Shown here in pieces: positions 25,130 through 32,820 of a stretch of DNA of 64,000 bases (its first letter is position 1; the number at the start of each line of letters is the position of its first letter). Position numbers and translations under genes: made by a program. This DNA comes from Streptomyces tagetis (GTDB lineage Bacteria > Actinomycetota > Actinomycetes > Streptomycetales > Streptomycetaceae). The notes below the pieces were generated by a model. It had not been told where the DNA came from. It did not search any database and worked only from the letters and a program-made list of their open reading frames with translations. The stretch is from positions 248,001 to 312,000 of the forward strand of contig NZ_JAGPNL010000002.1 in assembly GCF_018069565.1 (NCBI RefSeq), in the 5' to 3' direction.

Positions 25130-26063
25130 AGCCGAGGGCCCGCAGCCCCGGGACGAAGGCGACCAGCACGGGGACGACCGGGACGAGCGCCGCCGCCGCG
25201 GTCAGCCGCAGCCGGGCCGCCGCCGAGAGCCGGTCCGGGGGCGTGAGCAGGCGGTGCACCCGCTGCGGGACGTGCGCGTCGGCGCTCGGGCAGGGGCCGA
25301 AGACGCCCCGGTCCTCGTTGAGTTCGACCAGGGCCAGAGCGGTGGTGAGCCGGCCGAAGCGGCGGGAGGCCGTGTCGTCGGCGGCGAGTTCGACCAGCCG
25401 GTGCATCTCGTCCCGGAACGCCGCGAAGACCGGCACCTGCGGGAACCCGTCCGCGAGCGCCGCCGAGCAGTGCAGCAGCCAGTCGTGGCGGGCCCGCGCG
25501 TGCCCCTTCTCGTGGGCGAGGACCGCGTCGAGCTGCCGCCCCTTCAGCCGGCGCAACGCGGCGGTGGTGACGACCAGTTGCGGGGGAGTGCCGGGCAGCC
25601 ACCAGGCATCCGGCCGCTCGCCCTCCAGGACGACCAGCCGTTCCGTCCGCACGGCCTCGCCCGGCAGCAGCGGCGCCCGCTCGCGCAGCCCCGCCCGGCG
25701 CAGCCGCCGCCGCGCGCGGGCGCGCAGCACCTCACGGGTCAGCATCGCGGCCGTCCACAGCCCGCCGCAGGCCAGCGCGACCGCGGTGGTCGCCGCCCAC
25801 GAACCGGCCGTGCCCAGCGCGTACGCCTCCACCACCGGGCTCGGCGCGGTGGCGAAGAGCGGGCCGCCCACCACGTGCCAGGCCGCCGCCGCGCTCAGCG
25901 TCATCGCCAGCACGCAGCACAGCAGCACCGACGCCACCACGCACTGCCACACCCAGAGGGCGACCACCGGTTCGCGGTCGGGCCAGTCGGCCCGAGCGAG
26001 CAGCCGGGGGGCGAGGACGGCCGTCACAGCGCCGATCAGCAGCAGTCCCACGGGGAGGATCAT
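25128..26063 (-). CDS. M56-family membrane metallopeptidase (BlaR1/MecR1-like protease domain)
   Basis: 311 residues with hydrophobic segments near residues 1-20, 38-60, 85-110 and at the C-terminus. Between them lies a cytoplasmic zinc-protease domain with the HEXXH motif in LAHEKGHARARHD and a downstream ELAADDTASRRFG glutamate. Members sense or cut membrane-linked regulators, classically with BlaI/MecI; no BlaI-like gene is present here. ATG 26063 follows GGGGAGG. The DUF5134 gene lies 108 bp upstream on the same strand and may be co-transcribed. Confidence 0.88.
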   Translation of the reverse strand: MILPVGLLLIGAVTAVLAPRLLARADWPDREPVVALWVWQCVVASVLLCCVLAMTLSAAAAWHVVGGPLFATAPSPVVEAYALGTAGSWAATTAVALACGGLWTAAMLTREVLRARARRRLRRAGLRERAPLLPGEAVRTERLVVLEGERPDAWWLPGTPPQLVVTTAALRRLKGRQLDAVLAHEKGHARARHDWLLHCSAALADGFPQVPVFAAFRDEMHRLVELAADDTASRRFGRLTTALALVELNEDRGVFGPCPSADAHVPQRVHRLLTPPDRLSAAARLRLTAAAALVPVVPVLVAFVPGLRALG

Positions 26064-26171
26064 GACAGCCAGCCTACGAGCGGCACGCCGTCGCGGGTAC
26101 GGCCCGTCACGGCAAAGTGACGCAGGCAACGTTTGCGCCGTGCGCGCACGGCGCACCGCCGGCGCCGGCCG

Positions 26172-26726
26172 TCACATGATCATCAGCATGGCGACCATCG
26201 AGATGCCCATCGAGAGCCGGCAGACCCGGGCCAGTTCCGGCCGGTCGCCCCAGCCGGCCGTGTCGGCGCCCGAGGCCACCGCGGTCGCCGGCACGGGCAG
26301 GAGACGGGCGCCCGCCACGAGCACGTACCCGGCGAAGTACAGCAGCAGGAGCCCGGTCAGCAGCGGCGGGCCCGAGCCGCCGTGCCCGTGGGCGTGGCCG
26401 GGGGAGAGGGCCATCGCCACCGACATGTGGACCATGGCGGCGGCCCCGACGAGATGGTGCAGGTGGTGCCCGCCGGCACGGGCCGCCCACAGGGAACTCA
26501 GCCCCGCGCAGCCGAACAGCACCGCGTACCCCGTCCAGGCCCACGCGGGCGGGGTGAACACGGCGGGCGGCACCGCCATGGCGGCCATGCCGAAGCCCAT
26601 GAGCGCGTCACCCCCCGCGGCCCGCCGCTGTTCCTCGACCCCGCTGCGCATCCGCAGCAGGCAGTACGCGCCGGTCGCCGCGCACACGGCGACCAGCAGC
26701 CAGCCGGACGACGCCGGTCCGTGCAC
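26172..26726 (-). CDS. DUF5134-type integral membrane protein
   Basis: 184 residues, five or six hydrophobic segments. A His-rich loop (GGHHLHHLVGAAAMVHMSVAMALSPGHAHGHGGSG) could bind a metal such as copper or zinc. This layout matches DUF5134 proteins often found beside M56 peptidases or copper genes in actinobacteria. Function unproven. GTG 26726 has the strong site GGGGGAGG and places the first helix at the N-terminus; a longer frame to 27014 is not needed. Upstream of the M56 gene on the same strand. Confidence 0.78.
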   Translation of the reverse strand: MHGPASSGWLLVAVCAATGAYCLLRMRSGVEEQRRAAGGDALMGFGMAAMAVPPAVFTPPAWAWTGYAVLFGCAGLSSLWAARAGGHHLHHLVGAAAMVHMSVAMALSPGHAHGHGGSGPPLLTGLLLLYFAGYVLVAGARLLPVPATAVASGADTAGWGDRPELARVCRLSMGISMVAMLMIM

Positions 26727-27004
26727 CCGAACCTCCCCCGTTCCCGTTCGACGGACGGTCAAGAACTGCCCGGGGCACGCGGCGCGCACGCGAGCGCAAC
26801 GATGTACACAGGGAGCATCAGAGGGCGCACTGAGCACCGGGAGCCGCCCGGCCGGCCCGCTCGCGCACCAGGGGGAAACCGCGCCCCGGGGCCGGGCCCG
26901 TGTCCGCCGCATCGGCCCGGACGCCGTACGCTCGCCGCAACGGCGCGACGCCCCGAGGGGCGCGCGCACCGCGAGACCGGCACGAGAACGGAGGACGAAC
27001 GGCG

Positions 27005-27562
27005 ATGACCGCAACGGACGGGGGCTCGGCGACCGGGAGCAGGGCGAGGAGCGGGCCGGGCGACGACACCGTCGCCGCCGTGGTCCGGCAGTGGCGGGCC
27101 GTCCACCCCCACCTCGACACCGGACCCATGGAGATCATCGGCCGGATCAACCGCTGCGCCGCCCTGCTCCAGCAGGCCGAGGACGCCCCGCTGCGCCGGG
27201 CGGGCCTGAGCCGCGCCGAGTTCGACCTGCTCGGGGCGTTGCGCCGCACCGGGCACGAGCTGACCCCGGGCGAACTGGCCCGCGAGACCTTCTCCTCGGG
27301 CGCCGCCGTGACCAAGCGGCTCAAGCAGCTCACCGAGCGCGGACTCGTGGAACGCCGGGGCGACACCCGCGACCGCCGGGTGGCCCACGTCCGCCTCACC
27401 GACGCCGGACGCGACCTCGTCGACGGCATCCTGCCCGACCAGCTCGCCTACGAGTCCGCCGTGCTCTCCGGCGTCCAGGGCCCGGAACTGGGCGAACTCG
27501 CCGCGCTCCTCGGCGAACTCCTCGGCCAGCTCGAAGGCCGCATCGACGCCCTGCGCGCCTGA
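27005..27562 (+). CDS. MarR-family transcriptional regulator
   Basis: 185 residues. Winged-helix core: RRAGLSRAEFDLLGALRRTGHELTPGELARETFSSGAAVTKRLKQLTERGLVERRGDTRDRRVAHVRLTDAGRDLVD, with the DxRxxxVxLT wing intact. An extra 40-residue N-terminus and C-terminal dimer helices (LGELAALLGELLGQLEGRIDAL) surround it. The ATG has GGAGGACGAAC upstream. MarR proteins respond to phenolics or oxidants; the target is not evident. Divergent from the DUF5134/M56 genes and convergent with a VOC protein. Confidence 0.92.
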   Translation: MTATDGGSATGSRARSGPGDDTVAAVVRQWRAVHPHLDTGPMEIIGRINRCAALLQQAEDAPLRRAGLSRAEFDLLGALRRTGHELTPGELARETFSSGAAVTKRLKQLTERGLVERRGDTRDRRVAHVRLTDAGRDLVDGILPDQLAYESAVLSGVQGPELGELAALLGELLGQLEGRIDALRA

Positions 27563-27594
27563 CCGCCCCCTCCCGGCACCGGCCACCGGGGCGG
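27563..27594. terminator. Possible hairpin between MarR and VOC genes
   Basis: CCGCCCC (27563-27569) pairs with GGGGCGG (27588-27594) across an 18-base loop in the 43-bp convergent gap. Moderate strength only. Confidence 0.4.
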
Positions 27595-27605
27595 GCGGCG
27601 CCGCC

Positions 27606-28370
27606 TCACCGCTCCTCGCCCGCCCGGTGGACGCCGAACATCGCCCCCTGCGCGTCCCGCAGCACGGCGATGCGCGGACCGCCGGGCAGCGAGGTCGGGT
27701 CCATGAGCACCGTGCCGCCCCCGGCGACCGCGGCGGCGGCGGCCAGGTCCACGTCGGCCACCGCGAAGTAGGGGAGCCAGTGCGCGGGCACCTCGTGCGG
27801 GAACTTCTCGTCCATCGCCACCACGCCCCCGAACTCCGCGCCGCCGATAGACCACCGAGGGGAGGACAGGCCGAGGTCGACGCTCCAGCCGAACACGGTG
27901 GCGTAGAAGTCCGCGGCATGCGCCGGTTCCCGGGTCAGCAGCTCCACCCAGCCGAGCGCCCCGGGCACGTCGAAGTCCCCGGCGCCCGGGAAGGTCCCCG
28001 GCTGCCAGAGCTGGAAGACGGCGCCGGAGGGGTCCTCGGCCGCCGCGAAGCGGCCCGCGTCGAAGACGTCCACGGGACCCAGTTCCACACTTCCGCCGGC
28101 CGCCGTCACCTGGCGCGCGGCGGAGTCCGCGTCGCGCACCGTGAACGCCACCTCCCACGCCACCGGCTGCCCCGGCCGGTACCGGGGCGTCACCCCGGCG
28201 ACCGCGGTGTCACCGAGACGGGCGACGGAGTAACCGCCCGTCTGCCGGTGGGGGTCCGTCACATGACGCCAGCCGAACACCCGCGCGTAGAACCGCCTGG
28301 CCGCCTCGGGGTCGCTGGTGCCCAGCTCGGCCCAGCAGGGTCCGCCGGGCACCGGTGGGTGGAGCTTCAT
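27606..28370 (-). CDS. Two-domain VOC (glyoxalase/bleomycin-resistance fold) protein
   Basis: 254 residues with two beta-alpha-beta-beta-beta modules. The first starts GPCWAELGTSDPEAARRFYARVFGWRHV and ends GAVFQLWQPGTF. The second starts GWVELLTREPAHAADFYATVFGWSVDL and ends GAMFGVHRA. The pattern is that of the actinobacterial VOC group often named hydroxylase-like proteins. The usual metal-ligand positions (His/Glu) are only partly present, so activity is uncertain. ATG 28370 is unambiguous. Convergent with the MarR gene. Confidence 0.85.
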   Translation of the reverse strand: MKLHPPVPGGPCWAELGTSDPEAARRFYARVFGWRHVTDPHRQTGGYSVARLGDTAVAGVTPRYRPGQPVAWEVAFTVRDADSAARQVTAAGGSVELGPVDVFDAGRFAAAEDPSGAVFQLWQPGTFPGAGDFDVPGALGWVELLTREPAHAADFYATVFGWSVDLGLSSPRWSIGGAEFGGVVAMDEKFPHEVPAHWLPYFAVADVDLAAAAAVAGGGTVLMDPTSLPGGPRIAVLRDAQGAMFGVHRAGEER

Positions 28371-28529
28371 GGTGTGGGCGTCCCCTTCCGCAGCGCGTCC
28401 CTCCCCTGCACGCTAAGGCGGGCGGCGGAACCCGGCCATCCGGCGCCGGCCGCGCCCGTGCCGTCCCGCACCCGCCCGGCGCCCGGGGCGTCCGGCGCGG
28501 GCGGGGCGCGTACGCGGGCGGGGACGGGC

Positions 28530-28925
28530 TCAGATGCCGGGCCGGTAGCGCAGCGGGTGGTCCGCCGGGACCTCCACCAGCACGATCGGCGTGCCGTCCG
28601 GGTCGGCGATCCACATCTCCACCAGCCCCCACGCCTCCCTGACCGGCGGCCGGACGATCTCCACGCCCTTGCCGCGCAGCTCCCGGTGGGCCGCCTCGGC
28701 GTCCTCGACCTGGAGCCAGAGCCGCAGCGCGGGGGAGGCGGAGGGGGCCTCCGCGCGGCCGGAGACCTCCAGGAAGCCGCCGCCGAGGAAGTAGACGGTG
28801 CCCCGATCCGGACCCGTGCCGAACTCGCGGTGGACGGCGAGGCCGAGTTGCTCCCCGTAGAAGGTCCGGGCGCGGTCGGGGTCGGTGGGGCGAAGCAGCA
28901 TCCTGCTGCCGAGTACGTGCACCAT
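28530..28925 (-). CDS. Single-domain VOC family protein
   Basis: 131 residues: SRMLLRPTDPDRARTFYGEQLGLAVHREFG, then GTVYFLGGGFLEVSG, then LRLWLQVEDAEAAHRELRGKGVEIVRPPVREAWGLVEMWIADPDGTPIVLVEVP. This is the paired beta-alpha-beta-beta-beta fold of glyoxalase-like enzymes. The second half carries the WG-x-EMWIADPDG motif with the usual glutamate. Reaction unknown. 159 bp separate it from the two-domain VOC gene on the same strand. Divergent from the GNAT gene. Confidence 0.85.
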   Translation of the reverse strand: MVHVLGSRMLLRPTDPDRARTFYGEQLGLAVHREFGTGPDRGTVYFLGGGFLEVSGRAEAPSASPALRLWLQVEDAEAAHRELRGKGVEIVRPPVREAWGLVEMWIADPDGTPIVLVEVPADHPLRYRPGI

Positions 28926-29032
28926 GCGGCCCGAGCGTAGGGCCCTTCTTCCGGATCTTGCCGCGGGACGCGGGTCCGGCGGCGTTACTCTCGTCGGTGA
29001 CCCAGGCCCGTACAGCCAGCGAAGAGGCGCCC

Positions 29033-29572
29033 ATGGACACCGCCCCCTCCCGCCCCAGCTTCCGCGACGCCACCGATGCCGACGTGGACGATCTGGTGGC
29101 CCTCATACACTCCGCGTACCGGGGGGAGCCGAGCCGGGCCGGGTGGACCACCGAGGCGGACCTCCTCGAAGGGCGGCGGACGGACCCCGAGGGCGTGCTG
29201 GAGGTCATCACCTCGTCGGGCAGCCGGCTGCTGACGGTGGAGCGGGACGGCCGGGTGGTCGCCTGCTGCCAGTTGGAACACCGGGGCGAGCACGCCTACT
29301 TCGGGATGTTCGCGGTCAGCCCGCGGCTCCAGGGCGAGGGGCTGGGCAAGACGCTCCTCGCCGAGGCGGAACGGCAGGCCCGCGCCGACTGGGGCGTGAC
29401 GGAGATGCACATGACCGTGATCTCCGTCCGCGAGGACCTGATCGCCTGGTACGAGCGCCGCGGCTACCGCCGTACGGGACGGATGACCCCGTTCCCGTAC
29501 GGCGACGAGCGCTTCGGCATCCCGCAACGCGACGACCTGCGGTTCGAGCTGCTGGTGAAGCCGCTGGGGTGA
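29033..29572 (+). CDS. GNAT-family N-acetyltransferase
   Basis: Acetyl-CoA-dependent transferase of 179 residues. RDATDADVDDLVALIHSAYRG opens the fold. The acetyl-CoA loop is FAVSPRLQGEGLGKTLLAEAER (V-x-P-x-x-Q/R-x-x-G-x-G/A pattern). The C-terminal strand is AWYERRGYRRTGRMTPFPYGDERFG. Substrate unknown. ATG 29033 follows GAAGAGG. Its stop codon lies within the first unit of a 14-15-bp tandem repeat array. Confidence 0.88.
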   Translation: MDTAPSRPSFRDATDADVDDLVALIHSAYRGEPSRAGWTTEADLLEGRRTDPEGVLEVITSSGSRLLTVERDGRVVACCQLEHRGEHAYFGMFAVSPRLQGEGLGKTLLAEAERQARADWGVTEMHMTVISVREDLIAWYERRGYRRTGRMTPFPYGDERFGIPQRDDLRFELLVKPLG

Positions 29573-29670
29573 GCGCCGGGCGGTGAGCGCCGGGCGGTGA
29601 GCGCCGGGCGGTGACGCGCCGGGCGGTGACGCGCCGGGCGGTGAGGTGCCGGGCCGTGACGCGTCAGGCG
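29569..29670. repeat. Seven-unit 14-15-bp tandem repeat between convergent genes
   Basis: Three exact GTGAGCGCCGGGCG units (29569-29582, 29583-29596, 29597-29610) are followed by two exact GTGACGCGCCGGGCG units (29611-29625, 29626-29640). Two diverged units follow (29641-29655, 29656-29670). The first unit contains the GNAT stop codon and the last contains the final codons and stop of the GDPD gene. Confidence 0.92.
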
Positions 29671-30347
29671 GTGAAGCGGCCGGTGCGTTTGATCTCCGGG
29701 TAGTCGGTCGTCGCGCCGTCCAGCCCGAGGGCGCGCACCAGCCGCAGGTGGTCCTGGGTGTTCACCACCCAGCCGCACACCCGCAGCCCGGCCTTGCGGG
29801 CCAGTTCCACGATCTCCAGGGTGATCCGGCTGATGTCCAGGCACAGCGCCCCGGCACCCGCCTCGACGGCCCGGTCCACGACCTCGGTCCCGTAGAACTG
29901 GGCGACCAGGGCCGTGCGCACCCCCGGCACCAGCCGGGAGATCTCGACCAGCGCGTCGTCGTGGAAGGAGATCACCTCCACCCGGTCGGCCAGGTCGCGG
30001 CGGAGCATCACCTCGGCCAGCGTGCGCGCCGCCGCCACGTCCTTGATCTCGGCCTGGAGCGGGGCCGACACGGTGTCCAGCACCTCTTCGAAGACCGGGA
30101 CCCGCTCCCCGCGCCCCGCGTCCAGCGCCCGCAGCTCCGCGAGGGTCTTCGCGGCGATCGCGCCGGTGCCGTCGGTGGTCCGGTCGACGTGGGCGTCGTG
30201 CATCACGACGAGCGCCCCGTCCTTGCTCAGGTGCAGGTCGAGTTCGATGACGTCCAGGCCGGCCCGTTCGGCGGCGACGAAGGAACGCAGGGTGTTCTCG
30301 GGCTCGACGCCCATCACTCCGCGGTGACCGATGGTGAGGAAGTTCAA
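29664..30347 (-). CDS. Glycerophosphodiester phosphodiesterase
   Basis: Hydrolyses glycerophosphodiesters to glycerol-3-phosphate and an alcohol. 227 residues, TIM-barrel GDPD. Catalytic features are visible: GHRGVMGVEPENT (His and Glu), IELDLHLSKDGALVVMHDAHVDRTTDG (metal-binding Glu/Asp and catalytic His), and QAEIKD. No signal peptide, so cytoplasmic. The start is a TTG (30345-30347): no ATG or GTG fits the conserved N-terminus NFLTIGHRG. The last codons lie in a tandem repeat. Confidence 0.92.
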   Translation of the reverse strand: MNFLTIGHRGVMGVEPENTLRSFVAAERAGLDVIELDLHLSKDGALVVMHDAHVDRTTDGTGAIAAKTLAELRALDAGRGERVPVFEEVLDTVSAPLQAEIKDVAAARTLAEVMLRRDLADRVEVISFHDDALVEISRLVPGVRTALVAQFYGTEVVDRAVEAGAGALCLDISRITLEIVELARKAGLRVCGWVVNTQDHLRLVRALGLDGATTDYPEIKRTGRFTA

Positions 30348-30563
30348 GGCTCGACTCGCTTCCGTCGACGGCGGCGAAGACGGGACCGCGGACGGGCGGC
30401 CCCGCCCAACCCGTTCCCCCCGGCCGTACGGGGTATACGGAGACGGCCGGATCGTTCGCCGAACGGTACGGGCTCCGCGCCGTAAGCGCCGCCTTCCCGC
30501 GAGGAAACGGGAAAAAATGCGGTCATGGCCGGGGTGCGGCAGGATAATTTCCGGAGGGTCCCC

Positions 30564-30593
30564 TTGATGAGGGAAAGGTCGTATGTCTACGGT
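30564..30593 (+). promoter_or_regulatory. Candidate promoter of the DUF6421 operon
   Basis: TTGATG (30564-30569) and TACGGT (30588-30593) are separated by 18 bases, a fair match to the primary sigma-factor pattern. A leader of about 30 bases with GGAGGGTGGG precedes the DUF6421 ATG. Confidence 0.4.
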
Positions 30594-30628
30594 GTGCTGA
30601 CACTAGCTTCTCCTGTGGAGGGTGGGAC

Positions 30629-32029
30629 ATGACGGAAATTCTTGTGCAGCCGGGTGCGGAGGAGAAGAATCCTCCCGCGAGTCGGGTGGTGGACCACCCG
30701 GCGTGGCCCGTGCTCAAGGACGCCGTCGAGCAGATCCGCCCCTGGCAGTCCCCGGACGGATCGATCGACTTCGAGGCCGAGGGCGCCCCCGGGCGTGCCG
30801 CCGCCGAGGCGGCCGTGCGCCGCGTCGCCGACTCCGTGCGCGCCCTCTCCCCGCTCCTCCCGCACGACGGCGCCTACCACGAGGCGCTCGTCGCCGACCT
30901 GGGCCGCTGGGCCGAGGACGGCTTCCGGGTGCCCGACTTCCTCGACTCGCTGCTCGCCTTCCAGCCCGCGGCCCGCCGCGAGGACGGCCTCCAGCACCTC
31001 GTCGTCTTCCCGATGTACACGCAGAACGGCAACCCGGACCGCAACCTGGAGGCGGTCGTGCTGCGCATGGTCTGGCCCGACTGGCTGGCCGAACTGGAGC
31101 GCACCCGCTACGACAACCCGCTCTTCTGCGGCATCACCTTCGAGGACTTCACCTCGGGGTACGACACCAACTCCGCCGTCCTCTTCCCGGAGACCATCGC
31201 CGTGCGCGAGGCGCCCGAGCGCTTCTCCTGGGGCGGTATCTTCTGCGACCGCGAGGCCGCCCGCTTCCGCCGCGTCACCGAGGCCGCCGTCGGCCTGCTC
31301 GGCCTCGACCTGCCCGAGGACGTCGCCGCCATGGTCCACGACCAGAAGCGCTGCGAGGAGGCGTTCGTCCTCTGGGACATGATCCACGACCGCACCCACA
31401 GCCACGGCGACCTGCCCTTCGACCCCTTCATGATCAAGCAGCGGCAGCCGTTCTGGATGTACGGGCTGGAGGAGCTGCGCTGCGACCTCACCGCCTTCAA
31501 GGAGGCCGTGAGCCTCGCCGAAGAGGGCGTCCCGCAAGCCCGTGACGTGCAGTACGCGGTCCTCTTCGACCGCATGTTCCGCTTCCCGGTCACCGGCGAG
31601 CGGGTCCGCAACTACGACGGCCTCGGCGGACAGCTCCTCTTCGCCTACCTGCACCGCCACGACGTGGTCCGCTGGACCGACAACAAGCTCTCCATCGACT
31701 GGGAGCGCGCCCCGCAGGTCACCAACCGGCTCTGCGCCGAGATCGAGACGCTCTACCGCGACGGCATCGACCGCCCCAAGCTGGTCCACTGGTTCGCCGG
31801 GTACGACCTCGTCTCCACCTACCTCGCCCCGCACCCCGGCTCGACGTGGGCCAAGGGCCCCGAGGCCCTGGACCTGACGCTGCCCCCGCGCAAACTCGTC
31901 GACGACGTGCTTCCCGACGAGTTTCCGCTCAGCATGTTCTACGAGGCACTGTCCAAGAAGCTCAAGCGCGTGATCGCATCGACCCGGGGCATCACGGCGG
32001 CGGACGGCGCCGAGCGGACCGCCGCGTGA
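30629..32029 (+). CDS. DUF6421 family protein
   Basis: 466-residue soluble protein, conserved in Streptomyces, function unknown. Distinct segments include DGLQHLVVFPMYTQNGNPDRNLEAV, YDNPLFCGITFEDFTSGYDTNSAVLFPETIAV and FSWGGIFCDREAARF. The segment LWDMIHDRTHSHGDLPFDPFMIKQRQPFWMYGLEELRCDL carries several His/Asp that could bind a metal, and WFAGYDLVSTYLAPHPGSTWAKGP follows. The HDRTHSHGDLPFDPF block recalls metal-dependent hydrolases but is not a motif I can name. First gene of an operon: the SDR follows after 44 bp and the threonine aldolase overlaps that by four bases. Confidence 0.8.
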   Translation: MTEILVQPGAEEKNPPASRVVDHPAWPVLKDAVEQIRPWQSPDGSIDFEAEGAPGRAAAEAAVRRVADSVRALSPLLPHDGAYHEALVADLGRWAEDGFRVPDFLDSLLAFQPAARREDGLQHLVVFPMYTQNGNPDRNLEAVVLRMVWPDWLAELERTRYDNPLFCGITFEDFTSGYDTNSAVLFPETIAVREAPERFSWGGIFCDREAARFRRVTEAAVGLLGLDLPEDVAAMVHDQKRCEEAFVLWDMIHDRTHSHGDLPFDPFMIKQRQPFWMYGLEELRCDLTAFKEAVSLAEEGVPQARDVQYAVLFDRMFRFPVTGERVRNYDGLGGQLLFAYLHRHDVVRWTDNKLSIDWERAPQVTNRLCAEIETLYRDGIDRPKLVHWFAGYDLVSTYLAPHPGSTWAKGPEALDLTLPPRKLVDDVLPDEFPLSMFYEALSKKLKRVIASTRGITAADGAERTAA

Positions 32030-32073
32030 GCGGCGGCACCGACGTACGGGAACAGGCACGGGAGGCGAGGACC

Positions 32074-32820
32074 ATGGGTAACGGGGCGCTCGACGGCGCG
32101 GTGATCGCGGTGGCCGGAGCGGGGGGACCCGCGGGGCGGGCCGCCTTGCTGCGCCTCGCCGAGGCGGGGGCGGTCGTGGTCGGCGCGGACAACGACCCGG
32201 AGCGGCTGGCGGAGGCCGTGGACGCGGCCCGCTACGCGCACGGCGGGGCGACGGTCGTCGGCGAGACCGTCGACCTGCTCGACCTCGACTCCAGCCGCGC
32301 GTGGGCCGCACGTATCGAGGAGGACTTCGGCCGGGTCGACGGCCTGGTCCACCTGGTCGGCGGCTGGCGCGGCAGCCAGACCTTCACCAAGACCAACCTG
32401 GACGACTGGGACCTGCTGGAACTGCTGCTGATCCGCACCGTGCAGCACACCTCCCTCGCCTTCCACGAGGCCCTCCAGCGCAGCGACCGCGGGCGCTACG
32501 TGCTGATCAGCGCCGCCGGCGCCAGCAAGCCCACCGCCGGGAACGCGGCCTACTCCGCCGCCAAGGCCGCCGCAGAGGCGTGGACGCTGGCCATGGGCGA
32601 CTACTTCCGCAAGGCGGGGGGCGACCAGGGGCCGACGTCGGCGGCTGCGATCCTGGTGGTGAAGGCGTTGGTGCACGACGCGATGCGCGCCGAGCGCCCC
32701 AACGCGAAGTTCGCGGGCTTCACGGACGTCCGGGACCTGGCCGAGGCCGTCGCCGGGGTCTGGGAGAAGCCCGCCGCGGAAGTGAACGGAAGACGTCTGT
32801 GGCTGACCGAGGAGCGGTGA
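32074..32820 (+). CDS. SDR family oxidoreductase in the DUF6421 operon
   Basis: 248 residues. Nucleotide motif VIAVAGAGGPAGRAALLRLAEAG (GxxGxxG, slightly atypical), NAG-like VHLVGGWRG, catalytic ISAAGASKPTAGNAAYSAAKAAAEAW (Ser, Tyr, Lys). NADH/NADPH-dependent; substrate unknown. ATG 32074 has GGAGGCGAGG upstream. Its stop TGA overlaps the GTG of the threonine aldolase gene (GTGA), so the two are translationally coupled. A hydroxyamino acid or carbonyl intermediate shared with the aldolase is an attractive but unproven link. Confidence 0.87.
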   Translation: MGNGALDGAVIAVAGAGGPAGRAALLRLAEAGAVVVGADNDPERLAEAVDAARYAHGGATVVGETVDLLDLDSSRAWAARIEEDFGRVDGLVHLVGGWRGSQTFTKTNLDDWDLLELLLIRTVQHTSLAFHEALQRSDRGRYVLISAAGASKPTAGNAAYSAAKAAAEAWTLAMGDYFRKAGGDQGPTSAAAILVVKALVHDAMRAERPNAKFAGFTDVRDLAEAVAGVWEKPAAEVNGRRLWLTEER

